From: Bacteroidota bacterium
Lineage (GTDB): Bacteria > Bacteroidota > Bacteroidia > Flavobacteriales > Flavobacteriaceae
DNA: 7,148 nucleotides
Assembly: GCA_015767395.1 (NCBI GenBank)
Contig: JADWMI010000119.1
Coordinates: forward strand, 1-7,148
Reading direction: 5' to 3'
In this document: positions 1-6,350 of the stretch, piece after piece
Numbering within the stretch: position 1 is the first letter of the stretch
How the letters are laid out: each line of letters begins with the position of its first letter
The notes under the pieces: generated by a model
Databases searched by the model: none
What the model was told of the DNA's origin: nothing
Seen by the model: the letters and a program-made list of their open reading frames with translations, nothing else
Position numbers and translations under genes: made by a program

Positions 1-6
1 ACCTAT

Positions 7-47
7 AAAAACAAAAATTCTCAGAAGGTTGAAACCCTCTGAGAATT
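7..47 (-). terminator. Intrinsic terminator of the pflB-pflA-focA operon
   Basis: The arms 16-25 (AATTCTCAGA) and 38-47 (TCTGAGAATT) pair perfectly over 10 bp. After one A/C mismatch (26/37) the pairing continues through 27-29 with 34-36, closing a four-base loop. Read on the minus strand, the hairpin is followed at once by a T-rich tail (complement of A13-A17, C12, A7-A11), the standard form of a Rho-independent terminator. It lies about 98 bases past the focA stop codon, in the right orientation to end the operon. On the plus strand the downstream bases are only moderately T-rich, so termination of a convergent gene outside the window is possible but less well supported. Confidence 0.85.
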
Positions 48-64
48 AAATTTATCTTTATATA

Positions 65-78
65 AACCGGTAACGGTT
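65..78 (-). other. Short hairpin in the focA 3' untranslated region
   Basis: AACCG (65-69) pairs with CGGTT (74-78) around a four-base loop. It lies between the focA stop and the main terminator and has no long T-run after it, so it is not a convincing terminator alone. It may be a small 3'-end structure that slows RNA decay, or chance. The rest of 48-144 shows no gene. Confidence 0.3.
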
Positions 79-144
79 ATTTAGGACCTCACACCCATTT
101 GTATTTAATTAATAGACTCCAATTCAATTTTATGCATCATTATA

Positions 145-924
145 TTACTTTTCCTGACCAAATAAGTACCCATAAAGCATTCCTACAAATACAGCGCCTC
201 CAACAATATTTCCTAAAGTAGCAGGAATCAAGTTTTTAACAATAAAAGTAGTCCAAGTAATAGCTGCGCCTTCAAAAATAGCCAATGGAATAAAATACAT
301 ATTGGCAATACTATGCTCAAAACCCATAGCGACAAAGGCCATTACAGGTAACCAAACGGCAAATATTTTCCCCGTTGTATCCTTTGCTGCCATCCCTTGC
401 CAAACAGCCAAACAAACCAACCAGTTAGCACCAATACCTTTAAGAAAGGTTACAAAAAAAGTATGACTTGTTTTACCTATTGCTATTTGATGTACTGAAT
501 CTACATAAGGAGTACTACTTACAATATGCGTTAAATGTGTAATCACATAGGCTACAAAAACAGCACCTACAAAGTTCCCTATATATACCAACCCCCAGTT
601 TCTAAGCATGGTACCAATAGATTGTTTTCCAGTTAAAAGATTGGGAATAAAATAGGCATTGTTACCAGTAAAAAGCTCAGCCCCTACTACTACAACAAGA
701 ATAAGGCCCAACGGGAAGGCAGCGCCAAAAAAGAACTTAACTAAGCCAGGATTTTCTGCCGCTATACCTGGTGATCCTCCTCCTATAATAATGGCTAACA
801 AGCCGCCAAAAGCAATATAAGCGCCTGCCAAAAACGCCAGTATTAATGTTTTATTTATCTTATAGCTCCCTTTCTTTTGGGCTAATTTATTTACGATTGC
901 TATAACTTCTTTTGAGGTATTCAT
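145..924 (-). CDS. focA: Formate/nitrite transporter family channel, probable formate exporter FocA
   Basis: This is an inner-membrane FNT-family protein, which forms pentameric channels for formate or related small anions. From the start chosen here it is 259 residues long, with six hydrophobic segments at about residues 26-49, 64-83, 108-130, 157-178, 187-203 and 235-255. Family signatures are visible: GAELFTG, whose LFT (84-86) matches the omega-loop LFT of E. coli FocA, and GFEHSIANM, whose His204 matches the pore histidine (His209 in E. coli). Following pflB and pflA, formate is the likely substrate; nitrite transport (NirC-like) is less likely. An upstream in-frame ATG at 957 would add 11 residues, but those codons run through a perfect FNR-type palindrome (938-957). 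The MNTSKEV start at 924 also resembles the usual N-terminus of FNT relatives. The start is the main uncertainty. Confidence 0.9.
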   Translation of the reverse strand: MNTSKEVIAIVNKLAQKKGSYKINKTLILAFLAGAYIAFGGLLAIIIGGGSPGIAAENPGLVKFFFGAAFPLGLILVVVVGAELFTGNNAYFIPNLLTGKQSIGTMLRNWGLVYIGNFVGAVFVAYVITHLTHIVSSTPYVDSVHQIAIGKTSHTFFVTFLKGIGANWLVCLAVWQGMAAKDTTGKIFAVWLPVMAFVAMGFEHSIANMYFIPLAIFEGAAITWTTFIVKNLIPATLGNIVGGAVFVGMLYGYLFGQEK

Positions 925-937
925 ACGATATCTATTT

Positions 938-957
938 ATGTTGATTTTAATCAACAT
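938..957. promoter_or_regulatory. Perfect FNR-type operator (anaerobox) between pflA and focA
   Basis: Bases 941-954 read TTGATTTTAATCAA, an exact match to the FNR consensus TTGAT-N4-ATCAA. The symmetry extends to 9-bp arms (938-946 and 949-957) around two central bases. FNR-family regulators activate or repress genes when oxygen is absent, and focA with pfl is a classic target set. The dyad centre is only about 23 bases upstream of the preferred focA start. That is too close for standard activation at -41.5, and I see no good -7 element just downstream. Repression, a secondary promoter of unusual layout, or chance remain possible. Confidence 0.55.
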
Positions 958-960
958 TTA

Positions 961-1722
961 TTAATTTATCTTCACTTCTTTAAAATATTTCGCCAAAATT
1001 GCAGCGGCCTCCTTAATTTCTTCAGGGGTGTTTTCACGGGCATCTTTTAACTGATACTCCCACCCTAAGGCTTCCCATTTGTGAATTCCTAATTTGTGGT
1101 ATGGCTGAATTTCAATTTTTTCAATGCTTTTATAATCCTTAAAATGCTCACCCATAGCATGCAATAATTCAGATTGACTTGTAATCCCTGGAATTAACAC
1201 ATATCGCAACCACATTTTTTTCCCTGTAGCTTCTCTATAAGCTGCAAAATTAAAAGTGGTTTCTTTTAAACGCATTCCAGTGATATATTCATAACCTTCC
1301 TCAGTCATATGCTTGATATCTAACATCACCAAATCGGCATAATCATCTAGTAATTCTTTTGTGAAATTATTTAAAATTCTACCATTGGTATCCACATTTG
1401 TATGAATACCTTCTTCTTTTAAGCGTTTAAAAAAAGGAATCAATTCTTTGGATTGCAATAAGGGTTCACCTCCAGAAACGGTCACGCCGCCCGTTTTTCT
1501 AAAATAAGGTTTCATGCGAATGGCCATTTTCACCAAATCTTCCACCTCATACTCCATACCGCCAGATGTTTCAATGGTATCTGGATTGTGGCAATACAGG
1601 CATTTTAATTTACAGCCTTGTAAAAAAATGACCAATCGTATTCCTGGACCATCATGGGTTCCAAAAGATTCTATTGAATGTACCCTTAAAATATTATTTG
1701 TAGTAGTAGTTTTGATAAGCAT
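961..1722 (-). CDS. pflA: Pyruvate formate-lyase activating enzyme (radical SAM)
   Basis: This cytosolic radical-SAM enzyme uses a [4Fe-4S] cluster and S-adenosylmethionine to abstract a hydrogen from the radical glycine of PflB, switching it on under anoxic conditions. The 253 residues are close to E. coli PflA (246). The N-terminal SIESFGTHDGPGIR segment (16-29) is typical of glycyl-radical activases. The cluster motif CxxxCxxC is Cys37, Cys41 and Cys44, with the usual aromatic residue (Tyr43) before the last Cys. SGGEP at 83-87 is the SAM-contacting GGE motif. There is no extra ferredoxin-like Cys-rich insert, which fits the PFL activase rather than the glycerol dehydratase or benzylsuccinate activase types. 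The gene follows pflB after a 76-base gap that contains a strong hairpin, and its stop is 3 bases from the first possible focA ATG, so it is surely co-transcribed with focA. Confidence 0.95.
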   Translation of the reverse strand: MLIKTTTTNNILRVHSIESFGTHDGPGIRLVIFLQGCKLKCLYCHNPDTIETSGGMEYEVEDLVKMAIRMKPYFRKTGGVTVSGGEPLLQSKELIPFFKRLKEEGIHTNVDTNGRILNNFTKELLDDYADLVMLDIKHMTEEGYEYITGMRLKETTFNFAAYREATGKKMWLRYVLIPGITSQSELLHAMGEHFKDYKSIEKIEIQPYHKLGIHKWEALGWEYQLKDARENTPEEIKEAAAILAKYFKEVKIN

Positions 1723-1737
1723 AGTTTTAGAATTAAA

Positions 1738-1773
1738 GTGTCCAAAAAATTAACTGATTAACCTTTTGGACAC
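1738..1773 (-). promoter_or_regulatory. Intercistronic hairpin between pflB and pflA
   Basis: GTGTCCAAAA (1738-1747) pairs perfectly with TTTTGGACAC (1764-1773). An internal AA/CC loop follows, then TTAA pairs with TTAA (1750-1753 with 1758-1761) around a CTGA loop. In the minus-strand transcript it starts 25 bases after the pflB stop and ends 15 bases before the pflA ATG. The bases after the stem (TTTAATTCT) are not a strong T-run. A leaky terminator or a 3'-end stabiliser that keeps pflB RNA above pflA RNA is therefore the most natural reading; PflB is needed in bulk and PflA only catalytically. A DNA-level operator is an alternative. Confidence 0.65.
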
Positions 1774-1798
1774 CCAATAATACAATATTTATTTAGTA

Positions 1799-4024
1799 TT
1801 ACATTGATTCGTGGAACGAACGTGTAATTACTTCTAATTGTTGCTCTCTAGTTAATCTAACAAAGTTAACAGCATAACCAGAAACACGAATTGTTAATTG
1901 AGGGTAATTTTCTGGATGCTCCATGGCATCAATCAATGTTTCTTTATCCAATACATTTACATTTAAATGTTGTGCATTGTTCAAGAAATAACCATCAATG
2001 GTAGCTGTTAAATTTTCAATTCTCTCTTCTTCATTTGCGCCTAATGACTTAGGTACAATTGAAAAGGTATTTGAAATACCATCTTGAGAATCTTCATAAC
2101 TAATTTTTGCTACTGAGTTTAAAGATGCAATTGCTCCGTTTTTATCACGTCCGTGCATTGGATTTGCGCCTGGTGCAAAAGCCACTCCATGAGCTCTACC
2201 ATCAGGTGTTGCGCCTGTTTTTTTACCATAAGCAACGTTTGAAGTAATGGTTAATACAGACATTGTTGGCGTTGCATTTTTATAAACTGGTAATTTTTTT
2301 AATTCATCATTAAAATCAGCAACAGCCTTTACTGCTAAGGTATCAACTTTATCATCATCATTACCATAGCAAGGAAATTCTCCTTCAATTTGAAAGTCTA
2401 CCGTTAAACCTTCTTCATTTCTAATTGGTTTTACTTTTGCATATTTAATAGCAGACAATGAATCCGCTACAATTGATAAACCAGCAATTCCATAAGCTAA
2501 ATTAATACTTGGATTTGTATCAATTAAAGCCATCTGCGCTTTTTCATAATAGTATTTATCATGCATATAGTGAATAATATTCATAGAATCATTATACACA
2601 CGCGCAACTTCTCTCATCGCTATTTTGAAGTTAGCCATTACTTTATCAAAATCTAAATACGCATCGGTATATGCAGGAATCCCACTAACAACTTCTTTTC
2701 CTGTAAATTCACAACGACCCGCGTTAAGTGCTAGCAATAATGTTTTAGCTAAGTTTGTACGAGCACCAAAGAATTGAATAGACTTTCCTAATTCTTGGTA
2801 AGATACACAACAAGCAATTCCGTAATCATCAGACCCACGGCTATCCACCATTAAAGTATCATTTTCAAATTGAATTGATGAGGTATCAATGGATACTTTG
2901 GCACAGTAATTTTTAAAGTTTTCAGGTAAATCATTAGACCATAAAATAGTCATATTAGGTTCTGGCGATGCCCCTAAATTGTATAAAGTATTTAAAAAAC
3001 GGAAAGATGTTTTGGTTACTTTGGTTCTTCCATCATCAAACATACCTCCAATGGCTTCTGTTACCCAAGTTGGGTCTCCAGCAAAAATCTCGTCATAAGC
3101 AGCCATACGTAAATGTCTAACCATTCGTAATTTCATGACCATTTGATCAATATATTCTTGTGCTTCTACTTCCGTAATAATTCCTTTCTCTAAATCTTCT
3201 TGAATAAAGATATCTAAAAACGTTGAAACATTTCCTAAAGACATTGCAGCTCCATCTTGCTCTTTTACAGCAGCTAAATAAGCCATATAGGTCCATTGTA
3301 CCGCTTCTTGTGCGTTTTCAGCTGGACGACTTAAATCAAGACCATAAATCGCTCCTAATTTAACCATTTCTTTCAACGCTTTAATTTGCTCAGAAACTTC
3401 TTCACGTAAACGAATTACAGCATCACTCATTGGGCCAGTAATTGCAGTTTGATCTGCTTTTTTAGCCTCAATTAATGTATCAATACCATATAAAGCGATT
3501 CTTCTGTAATCACCAATGATTCTACCACGCGCATAATTATCAGGCAACCCTGTTAAAAACCCTAATGAACGGAATTTTTTAATTTCTGCAGTGTAGGTAT
3601 CAAAAACACCATCATTGTGTGATTTTACATATTTTGAAAATAAGTTTGTTAAATTTTTATTTGGTTGAACACCATGTTCTGACATCGCTTGTTGAACAAC
3701 TTTAAAACCTCCAAAAGGTTTCATTGTTCTTTTTAATAATTCATCTGTTTGTAAACCAACGATAACCTCATTTTCTCTATCTATATAACCAGCTTCAAAA
3801 GCGCTAACGGTAGATATTGTTTCTGTATCAATAGAACGAACGCCATTTCTTTCTCTTTCTTCTTGCGTTGCGTCTTTACAAATATCCCACAACTTATTTG
3901 TTTTCTCACTTGGTCCCACTAAAAAATCATGGGTACCTGTGTAAGGTGTAATGTTGTTAATTACAAAATCGCGTACGTTAATTGTTTCTTTCCAAACGCC
4001 GTTTTTAAAACTTACTTTATTCAT
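1799..4024 (-). CDS. pflB: Pyruvate formate-lyase (formate C-acetyltransferase)
   Basis: This glycyl-radical enzyme converts pyruvate and CoA to acetyl-CoA and formate in the cytosol during anaerobic growth. The 741 residues compare with about 760 in E. coli. The PFL catalytic domain covers most of the protein and the glycine-radical domain the last 120 or so residues. Key residues are visible: adjacent catalytic Cys405-Cys406 in IACCVS, and the radical glycine Gly716 in RVSGYAVNF, 25 residues from the C-terminus as in the E. coli enzyme. [10 protein letters not shown] and FGARTNLAK hold the arginines that bind pyruvate, and [11 protein letters not shown] holds the conserved Trp. These mark a true PFL rather than a diol dehydratase or other glycyl-radical relative. 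The start [13 protein letters not shown] fits family N-termini. It is the first gene of the operon and divergent from the acyl-CoA synthetase gene. No frameshift or missing active-site residue is seen. Confidence 0.97.
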   Translation of the reverse strand: MNKVSFKNGVWKETINVRDFVINNITPYTGTHDFLVGPSEKTNKLWDICKDATQEERERNGVRSIDTETISTVSAFEAGYIDRENEVIVGLQTDELLKRTMKPFGGFKVVQQAMSEHGVQPNKNLTNLFSKYVKSHNDGVFDTYTAEIKKFRSLGFLTGLPDNYARGRIIGDYRRIALYGIDTLIEAKKADQTAITGPMSDAVIRLREEVSEQIKALKEMVKLGAIYGLDLSRPAENAQEAVQWTYMAYLAAVKEQDGAAMSLGNVSTFLDIFIQEDLEKGIITEVEAQEYIDQMVMKLRMVRHLRMAAYDEIFAGDPTWVTEAIGGMFDDGRTKVTKTSFRFLNTLYNLGASPEPNMTILWSNDLPENFKNYCAKVSIDTSSIQFENDTLMVDSRGSDDYGIACCVSYQELGKSIQFFGARTNLAKTLLLALNAGRCEFTGKEVVSGIPAYTDAYLDFDKVMANFKIAMREVARVYNDSMNIIHYMHDKYYYEKAQMALIDTNPSINLAYGIAGLSIVADSLSAIKYAKVKPIRNEEGLTVDFQIEGEFPCYGNDDDKVDTLAVKAVADFNDELKKLPVYKNATPTMSVLTITSNVAYGKKTGATPDGRAHGVAFAPGANPMHGRDKNGAIASLNSVAKISYEDSQDGISNTFSIVPKSLGANEEERIENLTATIDGYFLNNAQHLNVNVLDKETLIDAMEHPENYPQLTIRVSGYAVNFVRLTREQQLEVITRSFHESM

Positions 4025-4070
4025 ATTCTAGTTATTAATTATTGTAAAAATATCATCTATAATTTCATTA

Positions 4071-4106
4071 CAAAAATACGAAGTATTGCCCCTAAATAAG
4101 CGACAA
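4071..4106 (-). promoter_or_regulatory. Candidate pflB operon promoter
   Basis: On the minus strand, 4078 to 4071 reads TATTTTTG, an exact match to the Bacteroidota -7 consensus TAnnTTTG. The nearest upstream TTG (4106-4104) is 25 bases away, slightly longer than the usual 17-23. Transcription would start near 4065, giving a leader of about 40 bases. A weak -33 element would suit a promoter that depends on an activator, but no FNR-type palindrome is seen at the expected upstream position. Confidence 0.4.
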
Positions 4107-4239
4107 ATAAAGACCAAAATAACCTTTATTATTTGCTTTTTTACTAAAACGTTTGAATTGTAGCCATAGAGCACTGTAAAAAACCAATTAAAAAAAGATC
4201 CGTCACCCAATAGGTTAATATAGCATATTTTTAAGTTAA

Positions 4240-4273
4240 TTGTAAATACAAGTAAAATGAGAATTATTTACAA
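4240..4273. repeat. AT-rich inverted repeat in the divergent region
   Basis: TTGTAAATA (4240-4248) and TATTTACAA (4265-4273) are perfect 9-base inverted copies with a 16-base spacer. The left arm also takes part in a smaller dyad, TTGT-N4-ACAA (4240-4251). It lies about 165 bases upstream of the pflB -7 candidate and about 130 bases upstream of the synthetase -33 element. It might be a paired regulator site, but in sequence this AT-rich chance is a real possibility. Confidence 0.3.
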
Positions 4274-4401
4274 AAAGACCTTAAAAACGTCAGTTTTCAC
4301 ATATTTAAATAAAATAGCGCCTAAAATAAATGAAATTCATAAATAATTAAAAAACAAAGGTTTCAATTTTATACATCAAAAATTCTAAGAATAACACATT
4401 T

Positions 4402-4432
4402 TTGTCTAATCCTTTATTAATTTATATTTTGC
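4402..4432 (+). promoter_or_regulatory. Bacteroidota-type promoter of the first acyl-CoA synthetase gene
   Basis: TTG at 4402-4404 is followed, after 18 bases, by TATATTTTGC at 4423-4432. This resembles the -33/-7 pattern TTG...TAnnTTTG, with one extra base between TA and TTTG. The start codon is 19 bases after the G of the -7 element, giving a very short leader without a Shine-Dalgarno sequence, as is common in this phylum. The second synthetase gene has the same arrangement with the same spacing, which supports it being real. Confidence 0.65.
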
Positions 4433-4450
4433 AATAAATTAGCATTAATT

Positions 4451-6226
4451 ATGAGTCAAAATATATCTCGTTTATTTGATTTTGCATATCATCAACTTCA
4501 TCTTAATTCTGACAAAAATATTTTTTATACAAAAAAAAATAATGTCTGGATGCCAACTTCCGTTAAGCAATATATTGAATTAGCCAATACCATTAGCAGA
4601 GGATTACTTAAACTGGGCGTGAAACCTAATGATAAAATTGCTGTTGTAACCACTACAAACAGAGTTGAGTGGAGTATTTTAGATATTGCCATTTTGCAAA
4701 TTGGCGCAATCAATGTCCCGCTTTACCCTACCATATCCTCTTCTGATTATCAATATATTATAAACCATTCCGACGCCGTTTTATGTTTTGTTTCGGATAT
4801 AGGTTTGGCTAAAAAAGTTTCGAAAATAAAAGACAAAACCCAACTGAAGGATATTTATTCTTTTGATAGCGTTAAAGGAATTTCATCTTGGGAGTCTTTA
4901 ATAGCACTTGGTAAAAATGAAGACAATCAACATGAGGTCGAAGGCCTCAAAAAAAATGTAAAAAAAGCTGATTTGGCAACCATTATTTATACTTCAGGAA
5001 CCACAGGCGTTCCTAAAGGCGTAATGCTTAGCCATCAAAACATAGTGGATAACACTTTTTCAAGTGCAAAATATTTGGACTTAAACAATGGTAATTACAA
5101 AGTTTTAAGTTATTTACCTGTCTGTCATATTTTTGAACGTTTTGCTTTGTATTATTACCAATATATGGGTTTTGAAATTTATTTTGCTGAATCTATAGAA
5201 AAATTGGGAGATAATCTGCGTGAAATTAAGCCTCATTTCATTCCTGTTGTACCACGTTTATTGGAGAAAATATATGATAAAATTGTAGATAAAGGAAGTA
5301 ACCTAACCGGTATTAAAAGATTGCTGTTCTTTTGGGCGCTAGAACTAGGAAAAAAATACCAACCCTATAACCAAAATAGTACATGGTATTATTTTCAATT
5401 GAAGATTGCCAACCTTATTGTTTTTAATAAATGGCGGGAAGCTTTAGGAGGAAATATTAAATTTTTAGTCTCAGGTAGTGCTCCTTTGCAACCAATATTA
5501 ACACAAATATTTACTGCTGCCCAAATTCCTGTTTTTGAAGGTTATGGGATGACTGAAACTTCGCCCGGTATTTCTTTGAACGATTTTAGAAATGGAGGGT
5601 TTAAAATTGGGACCGTTGGAAAAATAATACAAGGTGTTGAAGTGAAGATCGCAAACGATGGTGAAATTTTAGTAAAAGGTTCAAATGTGATGCTCGGTTA
5701 TTATAAAAATGAAGCATTGACAAATAAAACCATTGTAAATGATTTTTTACATACCGGAGATATTGGAGAACTTGATGAAGATGGATTTTTAAAAATCACA
5801 GATCGTAAAAAAGAAATATTTAAAACTTCAGGTGGAAAATACATTGCCCCTGCAGTACTAGAAAGCAAATTAAAAGAATCTCGTTTTATTGAACAAGTGC
5901 TGGTTATTGGTGAAGGAGAAAAAATGCCTGCAGCAATTATTCAACCACATTTTGAGTTTTTAATAGCATGGGTAAAAAGAAAAGGATTAAAAACCAATGG
6001 AAGGTACGCATCCATAATTTCAAACCCAAAGGTGGTAAAACGAATTCAAAAAGAAATTGAAAAATCGAATAAACTATTTGGTCAATGGGAACAAATTAAG
6101 ACTTTTAAATTAACCAGTGATATTTGGAGCATTGAAAACGGACTTCTAACACCTACTATGAAAATGAAGCGAAGTAAAATAAAAGAAAAATACAAACATT
6201 TATACAATCAAATTTATCAGAAATAG
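4451..6226 (+). CDS. Long-chain fatty acid-CoA ligase (AMP-forming), first paralogue
   Basis: This adenylate-forming enzyme activates fatty acids with ATP and CoA to acyl-CoA, AMP and pyrophosphate, at or near the inner membrane. At 591 residues it matches the FadD15/COG1022-type long-chain synthetases of Bacteroidota. Conserved motifs in order: the P-loop YTSGTTGVPKG (180-190), LPVCHIFER with its conserved His, the A5 motif YGMTETSP (from Tyr365), HTGD (434-437) with the ribose-binding Asp437, and DRKKEIFKTSGGKYIAP (from 451), the hinge and FACS-like motif. Near the C-terminus, LTPTMKMKR holds Lys571, probably the A10 catalytic lysine. The start MSQNISRLFDFAYHQL aligns with that of the downstream paralogue. 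The gene has its own promoter and runs divergently from pflB. Exact chain-length preference cannot be read from sequence, and a role in fatty-acid uptake, lipid turnover or lipoprotein recycling is open. Confidence 0.93.
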   Translation: MSQNISRLFDFAYHQLHLNSDKNIFYTKKNNVWMPTSVKQYIELANTISRGLLKLGVKPNDKIAVVTTTNRVEWSILDIAILQIGAINVPLYPTISSSDYQYIINHSDAVLCFVSDIGLAKKVSKIKDKTQLKDIYSFDSVKGISSWESLIALGKNEDNQHEVEGLKKNVKKADLATIIYTSGTTGVPKGVMLSHQNIVDNTFSSAKYLDLNNGNYKVLSYLPVCHIFERFALYYYQYMGFEIYFAESIEKLGDNLREIKPHFIPVVPRLLEKIYDKIVDKGSNLTGIKRLLFFWALELGKKYQPYNQNSTWYYFQLKIANLIVFNKWREALGGNIKFLVSGSAPLQPILTQIFTAAQIPVFEGYGMTETSPGISLNDFRNGGFKIGTVGKIIQGVEVKIANDGEILVKGSNVMLGYYKNEALTNKTIVNDFLHTGDIGELDEDGFLKITDRKKEIFKTSGGKYIAPAVLESKLKESRFIEQVLVIGEGEKMPAAIIQPHFEFLIAWVKRKGLKTNGRYASIISNPKVVKRIQKEIEKSNKLFGQWEQIKTFKLTSDIWSIENGLLTPTMKMKRSKIKEKYKHLYNQIYQK

Positions 6227-6280
6227 CGGAATCTCAGGCACTTATTTATTCATTATTTAGTGATAATTATAACTTTTCGT

Positions 6281-6297
6281 AAGTATCTACGGTACTT
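6281..6297. other. Small imperfect dyad overlapping the -33 element of the second synthetase promoter
   Basis: Bases 6281-6287 (AAGTATC) pair with 6291-6297 (GGTACTT) with one G-T wobble and a three-base loop. The right arm overlaps the TTG at 6296-6298. There is no T-run, so it is not a good terminator for the first synthetase gene. It could be an operator or chance. I see no convincing terminator elsewhere in 6227-6295, so read-through from the first gene into the second is possible. Confidence 0.25.
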
Positions 6298-6326
6298 GTA
6301 CAATCCTATTTTATTTTATACTTTGC
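6296..6326 (+). promoter_or_regulatory. Bacteroidota-type promoter of the second acyl-CoA synthetase gene
   Basis: TTG at 6296-6298 is followed after 18 bases by TATACTTTGC at 6317-6326, the same spacing and nearly the same -7 sequence as ahead of the first paralogue. The ATG follows 25 bases after the G of the -7 element, again with no Shine-Dalgarno sequence. Confidence 0.65.
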
Positions 6327-6350
6327 ATCACCGCTTATAAACCAAACCAA

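Larger units (their letters stand above)
4025..4450. other. Divergent intergenic region between pflB and the first acyl-CoA synthetase gene
   Basis: This 426-base stretch is very AT-rich and holds no credible gene. A 60-codon minus-strand frame at 4028-4210 covers the presumed pflB promoter and leader, has no recognisable domain, and is rejected. The region contains the pflB promoter candidate near its left end, the synthetase promoter at its right end, and an inverted repeat at 4240-4273. The middle (about 4280-4400) shows nothing I can interpret except AT-rich sequence and a short palindrome (ATGAA-A-TTCAT, 4330-4340). Confidence 0.6.

Noticed and set aside
1712..1725. Partial FNR-like site (TTGAT-AAGC-ATAGT) at the pflA start
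   Set aside because: Only the left half and two bases of the right half match, and it overlaps the first codons of pflA (MLIK).
1514..1753. 79-codon plus-strand open frame over the start of pflA
   Set aside because: It is antisense to the conserved radical-SAM coding region including the Cys motif, has no recognisable domain, and is explained by pflA codon use.
2873..2890. ATTGAT/ATCAAT dyad with a five-base spacer within pflB
   Set aside because: The spacer is one base too long for an FNR box and the bases are accounted for by coding sequence.
3147..3156. TTGATCAA palindrome within pflB
   Set aside because: Short, in coding sequence far from any start, and expected by chance in AT-rich DNA.
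4028..4210. 60-codon minus-strand open frame just upstream of pflB
   Set aside because: It covers the likely pflB promoter and leader, has low-complexity AT-driven composition (many I, F, N, K) and no recognisable motif.
4525..4713. 62-codon minus-strand open frame inside the first synthetase gene
   Set aside because: It is antisense to strongly conserved synthetase codons.
6252..6267. ATTAT/ATAAT hairpin after the first synthetase gene as a terminator
   Set aside because: The stem is five A-T pairs with no GC and no T-run, so it would not terminate transcription.
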